A DNA stretch of 64,000 bases from Eremothecium cymbalariae DBVPG#7215 (lineage: Eukaryota; Ascomycota; Saccharomycetes; Saccharomycetales; Saccharomycetaceae): the NCBI RefSeq assembly GCF_000235365.1, contig NC_016453.1, positions 620,001-684,000 of the forward strand, given 5' to 3'. Shown piece by piece: positions 55,780-64,000 of this stretch. Each line of letters starts with the position of its first letter. The first letter of the stretch is position 1. A program made the translations under genes and the position numbers. Below the pieces are notes generated by a model. That model worked only from the letters and a program-made list of their open reading frames with translations, did no database searches and was not told the DNA's origin.

Positions 55780-55806
55780 TCCCGTGCCGCCTGCGGCGGC
55801 ACGGGA
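55780..55806. repeat. Inverted repeat, 11-bp arms, 5-nt spacer
   Basis: TCCCGTGCCGC (55780-55790) and its reverse complement (55796-55806) flank CTGCG. It lies 23 bp from the 67-nt palindrome. Confidence 0.9.
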
Positions 55807-55828
55807 GAAATTCTGGGGCCACGCGCCT

Positions 55829-55895
55829 GGCTTCCCCTTTTCCCCCCTACCACCCCACCGCGGCGGTGGGGTGGTAGGGGGGAAAAGGGGAAGCC
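55829..55895. repeat. 67-nt perfect palindrome (33-bp arms, 1-nt spacer)
   Basis: Arms 55829-55861 and 55863-55895 are perfect reverse complements with a single G between them; pairing fails at the next base on each side. The left arm is pyrimidine-rich (C4T4C6 then TACCACCCCACCGC). I checked the arms base by base. Confidence 0.95.
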
Positions 55896-56232
55896 CAACA
55901 AAACGCGCATATCCGGAATGCTCCTCTCCTGCCGCACCCATCCCATTCCACCTTCAAAAAATATGGGTCATTATAGCAGACCACACCACTCTCCCAGAGC
56001 AAGAACTCCGCGGTTCCAGAGAGAGACGCCTTCTACTTAGAATCATCACACCTCTAATAATAAACTTCCCTGCTGAGCCCACAGAATGTGTCCATTTCTT
56101 GTATATAAACGAAGCTTCTTTTGCTCTTGTTGCACAGACAGGTGAACGGATGTTCCCCTCCCCTTACCACACAAGCAAAGTTAGTTTTTACAACTGCTAC
56201 CACTACTAGAACCACTACTACATACCAACAAG

Positions 56233-57279
56233 ATGTCTATTCCAGAGACGCAGAAGGCTGTTATTTTCTACGAAAACGGCGGGGAGCTCAAGTACACCGA
56301 CATCCCGGTGCCCAAGCCCAAGCCCAGCGAGCTGCTCATCAACGTCAAGTACTCGGGTGTCTGTCACACTGATTTACACGCGTGGAAGGGCGACTGGCCG
56401 CTGCCCACGAAGTTGCCGCTCGTGGGCGGTCACGAGGGCGCAGGTGTTGTTGTTGCTATGGGGGAGAATGTGCGGGGTTGGAAGATCGGTGATTTCGCCG
56501 GGATCAAGTGGTTGAATGGGTCGTGCATGACATGTGAATATTGTGAGAAGTCCAATGAGTCGAATTGTCCCGACGCGGACTTGTCTGGGTACACGCACGA
56601 TGGGTCGTTCCAGCAGTATGCTACTGCGGACGCGGTGCACGCGGCCAAGATTCCGCAAGGTACGGATTTGGCGCAGGTGGCGCCGGTGTTGTGCGCTGGT
56701 ATCACGGTGTACAAGGCGTTGAAGTCGGCCAGGTTGCAGGCGGGCGAGTGGGTTGCAATTTCCGGGGCGTCCGGTGGTCTTGGGTCGCTGGCGGTGCAGT
56801 ACGCGAAGGCGATGGGGTACCGGATTCTTGGTATTGATTCGGGAGAGGAAAAGAAGAAGCTGTTCAAGGAGCTTGGCGGAGAGTACTTCATCGACTTTGC
56901 CGAGAGCAAGGATGTTGTTGCGGAGGTGATCAAAGTGACGAACGGGGGTGCACACGGGGTGATCAATGTTTCTGTTTCGGAGGCGGCTATCGCGGCGTCT
57001 GCGGAGTATTGCAGGTCCAACGGGACGGTTGTTTTGGTGGGGTTACCCGCCGGGGCGCAGATGAGGTCGGAGGTTTTCTCGCACGTGGTGAAGTCTATTT
57101 CGGTGGTGGGGTCGTATGTTGGTAACCGGGCGGATTCCAGGGAGGCGATTGATTTTTTTACGCGGGGGCTGGTGAGCGCGCCGATCAAGGTTGTTGGCTT
57201 GTCGCAGTTGGCTGAGGTGTACGAGAAGATGGAGAAGGGGATGATTGCTGGGCGGTATGTTGTTGACACTTCTAAATGA
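56233..57279 (+). CDS. ADH1: Zinc-dependent alcohol dehydrogenase, cytosolic
   Basis: A 348-aa medium-chain alcohol dehydrogenase that reduces acetaldehyde to ethanol with NADH. Catalytic zinc ligands are Cys44, His67 and Cys154; structural zinc ligands are Cys98, Cys101, Cys104 and Cys112. The NAD site is [10 protein letters not shown], with Asp following at ILGID. No presequence is present, so it is cytosolic. It stands for the single ancestor of ADH1 (YOL086C) and ADH5 (YBR145W): MHF1 and MRPS9 neighbours come from both loci. Codon use is odd: in 43 consecutive codons from 56626, 36 end in G or C, with many GCG, CCG and GTG, unlike highly expressed yeast genes. Confidence 0.96.
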   Translation: MSIPETQKAVIFYENGGELKYTDIPVPKPKPSELLINVKYSGVCHTDLHAWKGDWPLPTKLPLVGGHEGAGVVVAMGENVRGWKIGDFAGIKWLNGSCMTCEYCEKSNESNCPDADLSGYTHDGSFQQYATADAVHAAKIPQGTDLAQVAPVLCAGITVYKALKSARLQAGEWVAISGASGGLGSLAVQYAKAMGYRILGIDSGEEKKKLFKELGGEYFIDFAESKDVVAEVIKVTNGGAHGVINVSVSEAAIAASAEYCRSNGTVVLVGLPAGAQMRSEVFSHVVKSISVVGSYVGNRADSREAIDFFTRGLVSAPIKVVGLSQLAEVYEKMEKGMIAGRYVVDTSK

Positions 57280-57380
57280 GGCGGTTGTGGGTGCGGTGTA
57301 GGCTTTTTCTTACAAGTTGTTCTCTATGTAGCGTAAATAAATATGTATGAATGAAATGATTGTTGTTCTGCGTTGTCGTT

Positions 57381-57410
57381 GCACGTGACCTTGCGCGGCA
57401 GGTCACGTGC
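57381..57410. promoter_or_regulatory. Inverted pair of CACGTG boxes (10-bp arms, 10-nt spacer)
   Basis: GCACGTGACC at 57381-57390 and its reverse complement at 57401-57410 form an inverted repeat, and each arm contains a CACGTGAC core, the Cbf1-type site. It lies about 130 bp upstream of the MRPS9 ATG and 100 bp after the ADH stop, so it most likely drives MRPS9. Confidence 0.6.
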
Positions 57411-57536
57411 CGCTTTCTTGTCTGGGAACCACAGGCAGTAAGACAGAAAAAAGTTTTCCCACTGCCCGTCTTCACCGTTATATGCCACTCGCCCAGCCCA
57501 CCAAGAACTGCAGACACGCAGCAGCCCAGCCGAGCG

Positions 57537-58423
57537 ATGCTAGCATACCTAACACACAGGGCCATGCCCACGTTGCGGCTGACCAGGCCTGCGGCCTGGT
57601 CAGCCGTCAACGGGATGCCGGCGACACACAAGATGGCAACCGCGGCCTCCTCCCTCCTCACAACAAGTCCCGCCAGGACCCTCTCAACAGAAACAAGAAT
57701 AGTGCCCAAATTGCCGACGTTTTATTCGGCAAACCCCCTCCACGAGGCCCACATCGATCGCTTGGAAACTCTGCTCAGGAAATACACAAAACACCAGCGT
57801 CTGGTTGCTGCAGCCCCCAAGGAAAACCAAATTGGATCTCGTTTAACGAATACGCGCTGATAGGCGGCGGTACTCGTTTAAAACCGTCCCAATACAAACA
57901 TCTGATCAGCACCCTGAACCGCTTGAGCTCCATCGACCCGCAGCTGCTCAACGAAGATGTGTTATCGACCGTGTCGCAGTACTACAAGAAGACCAAGTTG
58001 AAGCCTTCGATCGAGTCTGTGCGGCAGCTAGACGAGCATGGACGGGCCTGTGCCGTAGGCAGAAGGAAGACGTCTACGGCGAAGGTGTGGGTGGTGCGTG
58101 GTTCAGGGGATGTGCTGGTTAACAGCCGTCCTCTAAACGACTACTTTGTCAAGATCAAGGATCGTCGTGCGATTATGTACCCGCTGCGCGTGATCGATGC
58201 TGTGGGCAAATATAACGTGTTTGCCACGGCCGAGGGCGGCGGCGTGACTGGCCAGGCCGACGCGATCATGCATGCGCTGGCCAAGGCGCTGGTGCTCTTC
58301 AACCCGCTGTTGAAGACGCGTCTGCACCGCGCCGGCGTGCTGACGCGCGACTATCGGCACGTTGAGAGGAAGAAGCCGGGTAAGAAGAAGGCCAGGAAGA
58401 TGCCTACTTGGGTTAAACGTTAG
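57537..58423 (+). pseudogene. MRPS9: Mitochondrial ribosomal protein uS9m (MrpS9), split by one frameshift
   Basis: The small-subunit mitochondrial ribosomal protein, homologue of bacterial S9. The first frame, from the ATG at 57537, encodes a mitochondrial presequence and the conserved [13 protein letters not shown] block, then hits a stop at 57858-57860. The frame one base over continues with [14 protein letters not shown] and runs to the canonical end [11 protein letters not shown]. Adding one base within 57814-57831 (a C5, A4 or A3 run) joins them to 295 aa (278 in S. cerevisiae). The gene is conserved on both sides, so a sequence error is likely. Order after ADH matches YBR145W-YBR146W. 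Confidence 0.92.
57571..57612. repeat. Near-perfect hairpin inside the MRPS9 presequence coding region
   Basis: GGCTGACCAGGCC (57577-57589) and its reverse complement (57593-57605) flank TGC. Pairing extends outward on both sides with one bulged T at 57607, to 57571 and 57612. It encodes part of the poorly constrained mitochondrial presequence. Confidence 0.88.
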
Positions 58424-58524
58424 AAGCTTGTATATATTATGTAAGGAAGGCATACTAGCATGCTTATATAGCTTACTGTATAAGCAGCGTATATGTATAG
58501 AACTTTCTTCAACGGGCTGTACGG

Positions 58525-58857
58525 CTACTTGCGCGCGCTTGAGCGCGCAGGTTGCGCGGTCTTGGTCGTGGCCAGTTCCTCGCGGAGGAATTGTTGTAGA
58601 TCTGGATTCTTGCGCAACCGCAGCATGAAGTCGTCGCTTACTATAGTCTCTCTGCCGGCGTGTCTTGCGAATGCCTCCAGATCCGCGCCCAGGTCTGTGA
58701 GCTGTGCGAAGCACAGCTCGACTAGTGCGTTGATGAACTTGGGCGTGAAAGTCACTCCCAGTGGGAGCTCACGTTTCACGTGCTGTTCAATGCAGAACCA
58801 GAGTTTCCCCTTGAGCTGCCCAACAAGCTTCTTGTTCCGCTCCTGATTATCCGACAT
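58525..58857 (-). CDS. MHF1: Histone-fold protein Mhf1 (CENP-S)
   Basis: A 110-aa protein (90 aa in S. cerevisiae YOL086W-A) with one histone fold (about residues 5-95). It pairs with Mhf2 (CENP-X) to bind branched DNA with the Mph1/FANCM helicase and at kinetochores. Conserved pieces are FTPKFINALVELCFAQL, DLEAFARHAGR and LRLRKNPDLQ. The last 15 residues are a basic Thr/Ala/Arg extension. It is convergent with MRPS9 and divergent from DUF1. A 14-bp perfect hairpin (58860-58892) sits 2 nt before the ATG. Confidence 0.94.
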   Translation of the reverse strand: MSDNQERNKKLVGQLKGKLWFCIEQHVKRELPLGVTFTPKFINALVELCFAQLTDLGADLEAFARHAGRETIVSDDFMLRLRKNPDLQQFLREELATTKTAQPARSSARK

Positions 58858-59514
58858 TTGGTGCTACCTGCCCGCAAGGGGCAGGTAGCACCGGTGGACC
58901 CACCAGCGCTGCCCTGCCGGCGAGTTTTATTTGTCTTTTTCACGTTTCTTTCGTACACCAGGGAAACCGTGCGAAAATCACTAGACACTGAGCTGAAGGA
59001 GGAACACCTACAAAGGCAACAAAAGAAAACTTACTATCGTTTTGACTTAATTATTTATCTTGCATATTGCATCGGATTGTATATACATTGTTTGCCCAGA
59101 AATACACTGTGCATGTATTACGTACAATGTGTAGGGGTCTTCTGTCTACCTGTCGTATATGCAACACATGCCAGGGAAAAACTGTGCTGGGCAGTTTTTG
59201 CTCGAGCAGCCAAGCTGCATCTGCATTATGCATTTTCTGACACATACAGATAGGCAGCCGGGGGGCTTGTTACCTGCAGTTATTTCTTGTTTTCTGCCTG
59301 TGTTCTTCCAAATCGTCTCCGCTCCTCCTGCCCTTTTTAGTTTCAGTTTTTTAGGCTTTTCTTTCCACATAGTTAAGCTGCTTGCTTCTGCTGTATAAAA
59401 AATACGTATTATAATAATGGCTTATAACCATAAAACAAAAAAAGAAGTGAAAGAAGACCACTCTTCTAGCCTATCTATCCGTTGCTTCATCCATTGATTC
59501 GTTGATTTTGACAT
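58858..59514. promoter_or_regulatory. MHF1/DUF1 divergent promoter with a hairpin abutting the MHF1 start
   Basis: A 657-bp region. GGTGCTACCTGCCC (58860-58873) and its reverse complement (58879-58892) form a perfect 14-bp hairpin with loop GCAAG directly upstream of MHF1. A smaller inverted repeat with 8-bp arms is at 59177-59199. A T-rich tract at about 59335-59365 precedes DUF1. Open frames inside are chance. Confidence 0.6.
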
Positions 59515-62500
59515 ATGAACCAACACACCATCAGCTACGGACTTATTCCTCCACAATCTCCAAGGAATCATGATATGCATATCCTGCCTATTCTGAAGAT
59601 TATGCATTTGGAAAATGGATTTCTTCTTACATGTGGTCGTGATGGATGTTTGGTTAAGCATTGTTATAACGAGATCTCTACCAAGTACCAGAAGAGGATT
59701 AGAATGCAGGTGAATAGTGATTGGGCGTGTGATATGGTGCATATTGGTGATGGTCGGTTTCTTACGGTGAGCCATGATTTTTCTGTGAATTATGTTGTTT
59801 TCCAAGATTGCAATGATAGCTGGAGCGCTGTGAAGTTGGGGTATCATGATGATTATATCAAGTGTGTTGCATTGCTGCCCAGTCTGCGTGGTAGTGTGGA
59901 TAGTTCTAAGAGTAATTATGAAAGCGATGGGAGTTTACTTGCTGTGCAGGAGGAAGAAGGAGGGGAAGAAGAACAGGAGGAGCCGGTTAGGTTTGCTACT
60001 GCCGGGTTGGACAAGAAGGTCAAGTTTTGGTCATTGAGTGGAGATAAGGCTATGTTAGTTTGCCAGTATGACAATGCGCAACCACATGAGACTGGTTCTA
60101 TTTATGTTCTTTGTGCTTTGTCACCTTACCAGGTCATTATAGGTGATAACAATGGGGATCTTAAACTGATATCTGCTCTTAATGGGGAATTGTTGTATAC
60201 CTTACCCAAGGCGCATGACAGTAATATAAAGCTGGCACAGTTGTTTGATGACGGTAGATTCTTAATTACAACCAGTTCCGATAGCTGTATTAAATTATGG
60301 GATGTATCCGCTCTGCGAGCCGGTCTCTTAGCATCTGCATTGATTTACCGATGGGATTGGCATTGCGCGGTGTGGAGTTTTGCTAGTTGTTCTAGTGACC
60401 AATTTATTCTAGGAGATGCTAGTGGAACGCTTACGTCCGTGCGTCGACAGCCATGTTCTGGAACGCCGCAGCATTACACGAGTGGTTGGGCACATGCAAA
60501 GCAGAAAGTTCTATACAACACCGTAGCTGCAGGTAGCGGCGGTGGCATTCTAGCCATCTCTCTTGATCCTCGCGGCGACAAACTGTGGTTCTCTTCGTCG
60601 GCTAATTCAAATCTCTATCTACTGAACCTGGACAGGCCAAATATAACTAACGTAAGCACTATAGAAGGTGGCTCTGCTCTTCTGAAGAGCTGTCTTTTAA
60701 CTAACAGACGTCATGTAATAACACTAAACACTTTGGGCCAAGTCCAGAAATGGGATATTGTATCGTGTAAGCTTCTAGACACGTTTGAACCGGAAATTGG
60801 TTCTTTTGATGAGCTGGTTACCAAAAACAATACAAAAGAAGTCCTGTCTCACTGGTGTTCGGTATCTATCAAGACTGGCATGCTGTTTGTAATATTTAAC
60901 GAACGGTTTGTCTCTACGGAAGTCTATGGTACTGCACTGAAAGAATATAAGATCGTTAATGGAGTAGATATTAATGATGATCAATGCTATAACCTCGGCC
61001 GTATAGCCCTCAACTCCATTCTTCATGACTTTATCCGTTATGAAACAAAGATGGATAAACTAGTGCGGACCGAGGTAGCGGGCCCACGAAGACCGTTGCA
61101 GACACTAAGTTCCAACATGGTACCGGACGGTAACGGCAGTTACAGCGGCTCTACCAACGGTGCAGGTACAGGTAGCAGTATGGCTTCATTCCCAGGGCCT
61201 TTGTCGGCAACTGAATCTAAAGGGAAGGAAAGGAAAAGACTGGCACTTTTCACTAAACTTTCCACAACTTCTAGCTCGACTGTGAACACGTCAGGTAACA
61301 TAACACCAACATCAGAACCTGCAACGCCAGTTTCAGACTTGCGTTATCTCGCTAATAACGGTGGAAGCAGGCTGCACATAGAACAACAACAACAACAAGC
61401 AGAGAATTTGGTACTTGCTAGCCCTGCAACAGCCCCACACCTCTCTTCAAATTGCAATGGTCATATTAAGCCGTTGGGGCCACCACCTTCCACAGCACCA
61501 GAAATTGGCTCCCGGTCTAATTCAAGTAGTGCATCTTTGCTGTCATGGCGCTTCCGCAAACAGCAAGCCATATCTAGGCCTTCTACAGCTAACGTTAACT
61601 GCACGGAATCTTCCTTACCTCAACATGATAATTCCACTGTTGATAACCAAGCGAACATGTCAGCGTCTAACAATGTTACAATCAGAGGTTCGCCCCCACC
61701 AAGAAAACGTCCTGGAGCAACGGCAGAAGCCACTACTACAAGACCCACAAATATTGCATATATGTGTGATTATCTTAATTCACTCAGGGAGCTATACCAG
61801 CAACAAATCGCTTCTAAGAGCTCATTCAAAAAATTTGGTCGCAAGATTCCCGATACGTTGTTCGTCAGAGACACGGATGCGCCCATAGTAGAGATAACCA
61901 CTGGATGTTTGCTCCTTGTCAATTACTGGAGAACAGGATCTTGTGGCCCCACCGTTCTCTTTTCTACATTAATTCCTCCCCCAAACTACGACTGGGATCT
62001 CGATGACTTTGATGTTGACAACGATGATGGCGCCATAAATGATCTCAAACAGATAGACCGCATACACAGATATCAATTGTTTCAATCACTTGAGCAAAAC
62101 CTGCCCCATTGGTTCGCCAAATTGGTTTTTAAGGAGGAAAAAGTACTTTTGAGTTACCCAAAACTAAGCTTCATTATCATCCCATGGACTGATGACTTAT
62201 CTACCGCCAAATCTACTCCTAACAACAGTAAAGATGAAAAACCTCGTACCTCCTACAGCATATTTCACAAACGAACCTCAGATCCCCCCCAAGCCTTATC
62301 CCAGATTGTAGAAAACAAATTGTGTTTAAACGCTCCAGATATGACCAAAGTGAAAAGAATCAAACAGTACATTGTTGATCGTTTCGAATCCAAAACTCCT
62401 GAAATGAAAAATAAAATATCTGCATCTGAATGGTTGGAACTCTTGTGCAAAGGCAGCGTTCTGGATAATGAAATGACTTTAAACACCATAAGAACCTTAT

Positions 62501-62574
62501 ACTGGAAGTCCAACACTGATATAACTCTTGAGTTCCGACGTAAGAAATATACAGATAATAATAAGCCCCAGTAG
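59515..62574 (+). CDS. DUF1: WD40-repeat protein Duf1 (WDR48/UAF1-like)
   Basis: A 1019-aa protein (about 1116 aa in S. cerevisiae YOL087C). WD40 repeats occupy about residues 1-420; clear pieces are TAGLDKKVKFWSL, TSSDSCIKLWDV and TLGQVQKWDIV. A Ser/Thr/Gly-rich linker with a short poly-Gln run (about 540-730) follows, then a conserved C-terminal domain (about 740-1015) of the WDR48 type. In S. cerevisiae Duf1 binds and activates the deubiquitinases Ubp9 and Ubp13. The ATG at 59515 begins MNQHTISYGLIPP. Confidence 0.9.
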   Translation: MNQHTISYGLIPPQSPRNHDMHILPILKIMHLENGFLLTCGRDGCLVKHCYNEISTKYQKRIRMQVNSDWACDMVHIGDGRFLTVSHDFSVNYVVFQDCNDSWSAVKLGYHDDYIKCVALLPSLRGSVDSSKSNYESDGSLLAVQEEEGGEEEQEEPVRFATAGLDKKVKFWSLSGDKAMLVCQYDNAQPHETGSIYVLCALSPYQVIIGDNNGDLKLISALNGELLYTLPKAHDSNIKLAQLFDDGRFLITTSSDSCIKLWDVSALRAGLLASALIYRWDWHCAVWSFASCSSDQFILGDASGTLTSVRRQPCSGTPQHYTSGWAHAKQKVLYNTVAAGSGGGILAISLDPRGDKLWFSSSANSNLYLLNLDRPNITNVSTIEGGSALLKSCLLTNRRHVITLNTLGQVQKWDIVSCKLLDTFEPEIGSFDELVTKNNTKEVLSHWCSVSIKTGMLFVIFNERFVSTEVYGTALKEYKIVNGVDINDDQCYNLGRIALNSILHDFIRYETKMDKLVRTEVAGPRRPLQTLSSNMVPDGNGSYSGSTNGAGTGSSMASFPGPLSATESKGKERKRLALFTKLSTTSSSTVNTSGNITPTSEPATPVSDLRYLANNGGSRLHIEQQQQQAENLVLASPATAPHLSSNCNGHIKPLGPPPSTAPEIGSRSNSSSASLLSWRFRKQQAISRPSTANVNCTESSLPQHDNSTVDNQANMSASNNVTIRGSPPPRKRPGATAEATTTRPTNIAYMCDYLNSLRELYQQQIASKSSFKKFGRKIPDTLFVRDTDAPIVEITTGCLLLVNYWRTGSCGPTVLFSTLIPPPNYDWDLDDFDVDNDDGAINDLKQIDRIHRYQLFQSLEQNLPHWFAKLVFKEEKVLLSYPKLSFIIIPWTDDLSTAKSTPNNSKDEKPRTSYSIFHKRTSDPPQALSQIVENKLCLNAPDMTKVKRIKQYIVDRFESKTPEMKNKISASEWLELLCKGSVLDNEMTLNTIRTLYWKSNTDITLEFRRKKYTDNNKPQ

Positions 62575-62913
62575 CTGCTTAATAACTTTATAGCAGATGA
62601 AGTAGCATTCATAATTTAAGTATTCTGCTCTTACGTACTGGTTTAATCTGTTTGGCTTTTCTGTCAGCTTCAACTATCATCAGATACGTTATGATTTCTC
62701 GTCTTTTCAGGAAAAAAATTTTTGCCCTGCCAAACAAATGCTTTAAAATTCATGCTCATCATCAGACAAAGATCCTGACATTGTGGGCTCTTCTTAGTTT
62801 GCTGCTAACAGTTCCGAAGATTGCTGTGTTTCCTCCTCTGTTTTCTCTATTATTTTTCTACACTAGGGGACTAATTTATTTAGTACACTGATAATTTATA
62901 CAGCAGCAGTGCA
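62575..62913. other. Intergenic, DUF1 3' flank and RPB5 promoter
   Basis: A 339-bp stretch. An open frame at 62652-62891 begins at a non-ATG codon and is rejected. No RNA gene or repeat is seen. Confidence 0.5.
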
Positions 62914-63561
62914 ATGGATCAACATAATGAAAGGAATGTCTCCAGACTATGGAGGGCTTTCAGGACCGTTAAAGAAATGGTGAGAGATAGAGGGTATTTT
63001 ATTACACAGGAGGAGATTGATCTTGCTCTGGACGACTTTAAAGCCAAATACTGCGATTCAATGGGCAGGCCACAGCGTAAGATGATGTCTTTTCAATCTA
63101 ATCCAACTGAAGAATCTATCGTAAAGTCTCCACAAATGGGTTCAGTATGGATTGAATTTTGCGATGAGCCGAGTGTCGGTATCAAAACTATGAAAAATTT
63201 TGTTATTCATATTGGTGAAAAGAATTTCCAAACGGGTATATTCATATATCAAAACGGTATCACTCCTAGTGCGTTGAAGCTGCTACCCTCTGTGGCTCCA
63301 GCTACTATTGAAACTTTCAATGAGGCATCTTTGGTTGTTAATATTACTCACCACGAATTGGTTCCCAAACACATTAAATTGAGTGATGAGGAAAAGCGGG
63401 AGCTGTTAAAAAGGTACAGATTGAAAGAGTCTCAGTTACCAAGAATCCAGAGAATGGATCCAGTTGCATTGTATTTAGGATTAAAGAGAGGTGAAGTAGT
63501 AAAGATCATTAGAAAATCTGAAACTTCTGGTCGTTATGCAAGTTACAGAATCTGCTTGTAA
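62914..63561 (+). CDS. RPB5: RNA polymerase subunit ABC27 (Rpb5)
   Basis: A 215-aa subunit shared by RNA polymerases I, II and III, the same length as in S. cerevisiae (YBR154C). The N-terminal jaw domain starts [20 protein letters not shown] and contains [10 protein letters not shown]. The C-terminal assembly domain has [29 protein letters not shown] and ends [11 protein letters not shown], all family hallmarks. It is convergent with RIB7, as in S. cerevisiae. Confidence 0.98.
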   Translation: MDQHNERNVSRLWRAFRTVKEMVRDRGYFITQEEIDLALDDFKAKYCDSMGRPQRKMMSFQSNPTEESIVKSPQMGSVWIEFCDEPSVGIKTMKNFVIHIGEKNFQTGIFIYQNGITPSALKLLPSVAPATIETFNEASLVVNITHHELVPKHIKLSDEEKRELLKRYRLKESQLPRIQRMDPVALYLGLKRGEVVKIIRKSETSGRYASYRICL

Positions 63562-63755
63562 ATTTAAACTTTTTAGAAAGAAAACCAAACAAAAAACAAA
63601 AAAATGGAAACTAGAATTGATTTTGAACAGTTGGACATCGCATCGCCTCCACACTAACAGTATTATTACCGCTAAATGCCAGATAATCTCTATATATGCA
63701 TATAATGTGTATTATCTTGATGTGTATTTGTGAAAAAACAAAAGATTTACGACTT

Positions 63756-64000
63756 TCATACCTTGTATAACCTAGCACAAAGAACTCCGTCCCTGGAACC
63801 TTTCCACCAGTTTACGTCTACAAGGTCCACCTGTTTAGGTGGTGACACTTGGACGCCTTCAGCACCCAGATAAACGGCACCCAATGTGACGATCAGACTA
63901 CCCACCAGCTCCGGCCGCATCAAAAGGGCATTAATAACCATAGCTCCACCTTCTACCATTATGCTTTTCATATTGTATTCCAAATATAATCGATTGAAAA
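63756..64000 (-). CDS. RIB7: Riboflavin biosynthesis reductase Rib7, 5' part outside window
   Basis: The last 80 or so codons of the gene; the start lies beyond the right edge and the frame is open to the last base. Rib7 is the NADPH-dependent diaminohydroxyphosphoribosylaminopyrimidine reductase of riboflavin synthesis. SIMVEGGAMVINALL is the conserved active-site region of the RibD-C family, and VSPPKQVDLVDVNWWKG with VLCARLYKV is the usual ending. Position next to RPB5 matches YBR153W-YBR154C. Confidence 0.93.
   Translation of the reverse strand, partial: FNRLYLEYNMKSIMVEGGAMVINALLMRPELVGSLIVTLGAVYLGAEGVQVSPPKQVDLVDVNWWKGSRDGVLCARLYKV

Noticed and set aside
55489..56209. Several overlapping open frames of 60-150 codons on both strands between GAPDH and ADH
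   Set aside because: They are created by the GC-rich palindrome and its flanks, overlap each other on both strands and resemble no protein; the region is a promoter.
56374..57269. Minus-strand frames antisense to ADH (193 and 279 codons)
   Set aside because: High GC removes stop codons from the opposite strand; the sense strand is a complete ADH.
62652..62891. 79-codon hydrophobic frame before RPB5
   Set aside because: It begins at TTG, not ATG, and lies in a short promoter region; composition is that of AT-rich noncoding DNA.

Overview
The window is nuclear DNA of a budding yeast (Saccharomycetaceae). Genes are compact and apparently intronless, histones H3 and H4 are near-identical to those of S. 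cerevisiae, and gene order can be read against that genome. Each segment interleaves genes that S. cerevisiae keeps on two separate duplicated tracks: HHF1/HHT1/IPP1/GRX7/MNN2 (chr II) with SOK1/TRP1/APC11 (chr IV); and MDM20/BRX1/ATP19/AVO1/REX4/ATG19-slot/PHM7/ADH/MHF1/DUF1 (chr XV) with ATG42/IRA/BMT2/MAK5/SUP45/MRPS9/RPB5/RIB7 (chr II). Single genes in merged order are what a lineage that never went through the whole-genome duplication shows (Kluyveromyces, Lachancea, Torulaspora, Zygosaccharomyces and relatives). I cannot name the species.

Layout. 0-1.4 kb: a broken, partial gene, probably DSF2. 2.5-5.4 kb: SOK1, behind a 2.5-kb microsatellite-rich intergenic region. 7.9-9.9 kb: the divergent H4/H3 pair. 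10.4-16.4 kb: TRP1, IPP1, APC11, GRX7 and MNN2. 17.8-19.0 kb: an unrecognised gene at the junction of two ancestral synteny blocks. 19.0-23.0 kb: MDM20, BRX1 (frameshifted), ATP19. 23.5-26.9 kb: a divergent hexose-transporter gene, a tRNA-Ala(CGC), a tandem duplication and a candidate solo LTR. 26.9-53.3 kb: ATG42, AVO1, REX4, the RasGAP IRA (2917 aa), BMT2, MAK5, SUP45, an ATG19-like receptor with three ZZ fingers, and PHM7. 54.4-58.9 kb: divergent GAPDH and ADH genes around a hairpin-rich GC-rich promoter, then MRPS9 (frameshifted) and MHF1. 59.5-64 kb: DUF1, RPB5 and the 3' part of RIB7.

Functional themes: ribosome biogenesis and translation (BRX1, MAK5, BMT2, REX4, SUP45, MRPS9), with RRPE/PAC-type promoter motifs at BRX1 and at the BMT2/MAK5 divergent promoter; nutrient and TOR/Ras signalling (SOK1, IRA, AVO1); selective autophagy and vacuolar proteolysis (ATG19-like, ATG42); and glycolysis/fermentation (HXT-like, TDH, ADH).

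The most unusual signals are (i) a series of perfect short-spacer inverted repeats with mutually unrelated sequences, the largest a 67-nt palindrome between GAPDH and ADH and another a 14-bp hairpin touching the MHF1 start codon; (ii) a GC-rich island over ADH-MRPS9-MHF1; (iii) three single-base frameshifts in otherwise intact conserved genes, at or beside homopolymers, which look like sequence errors but need checking.
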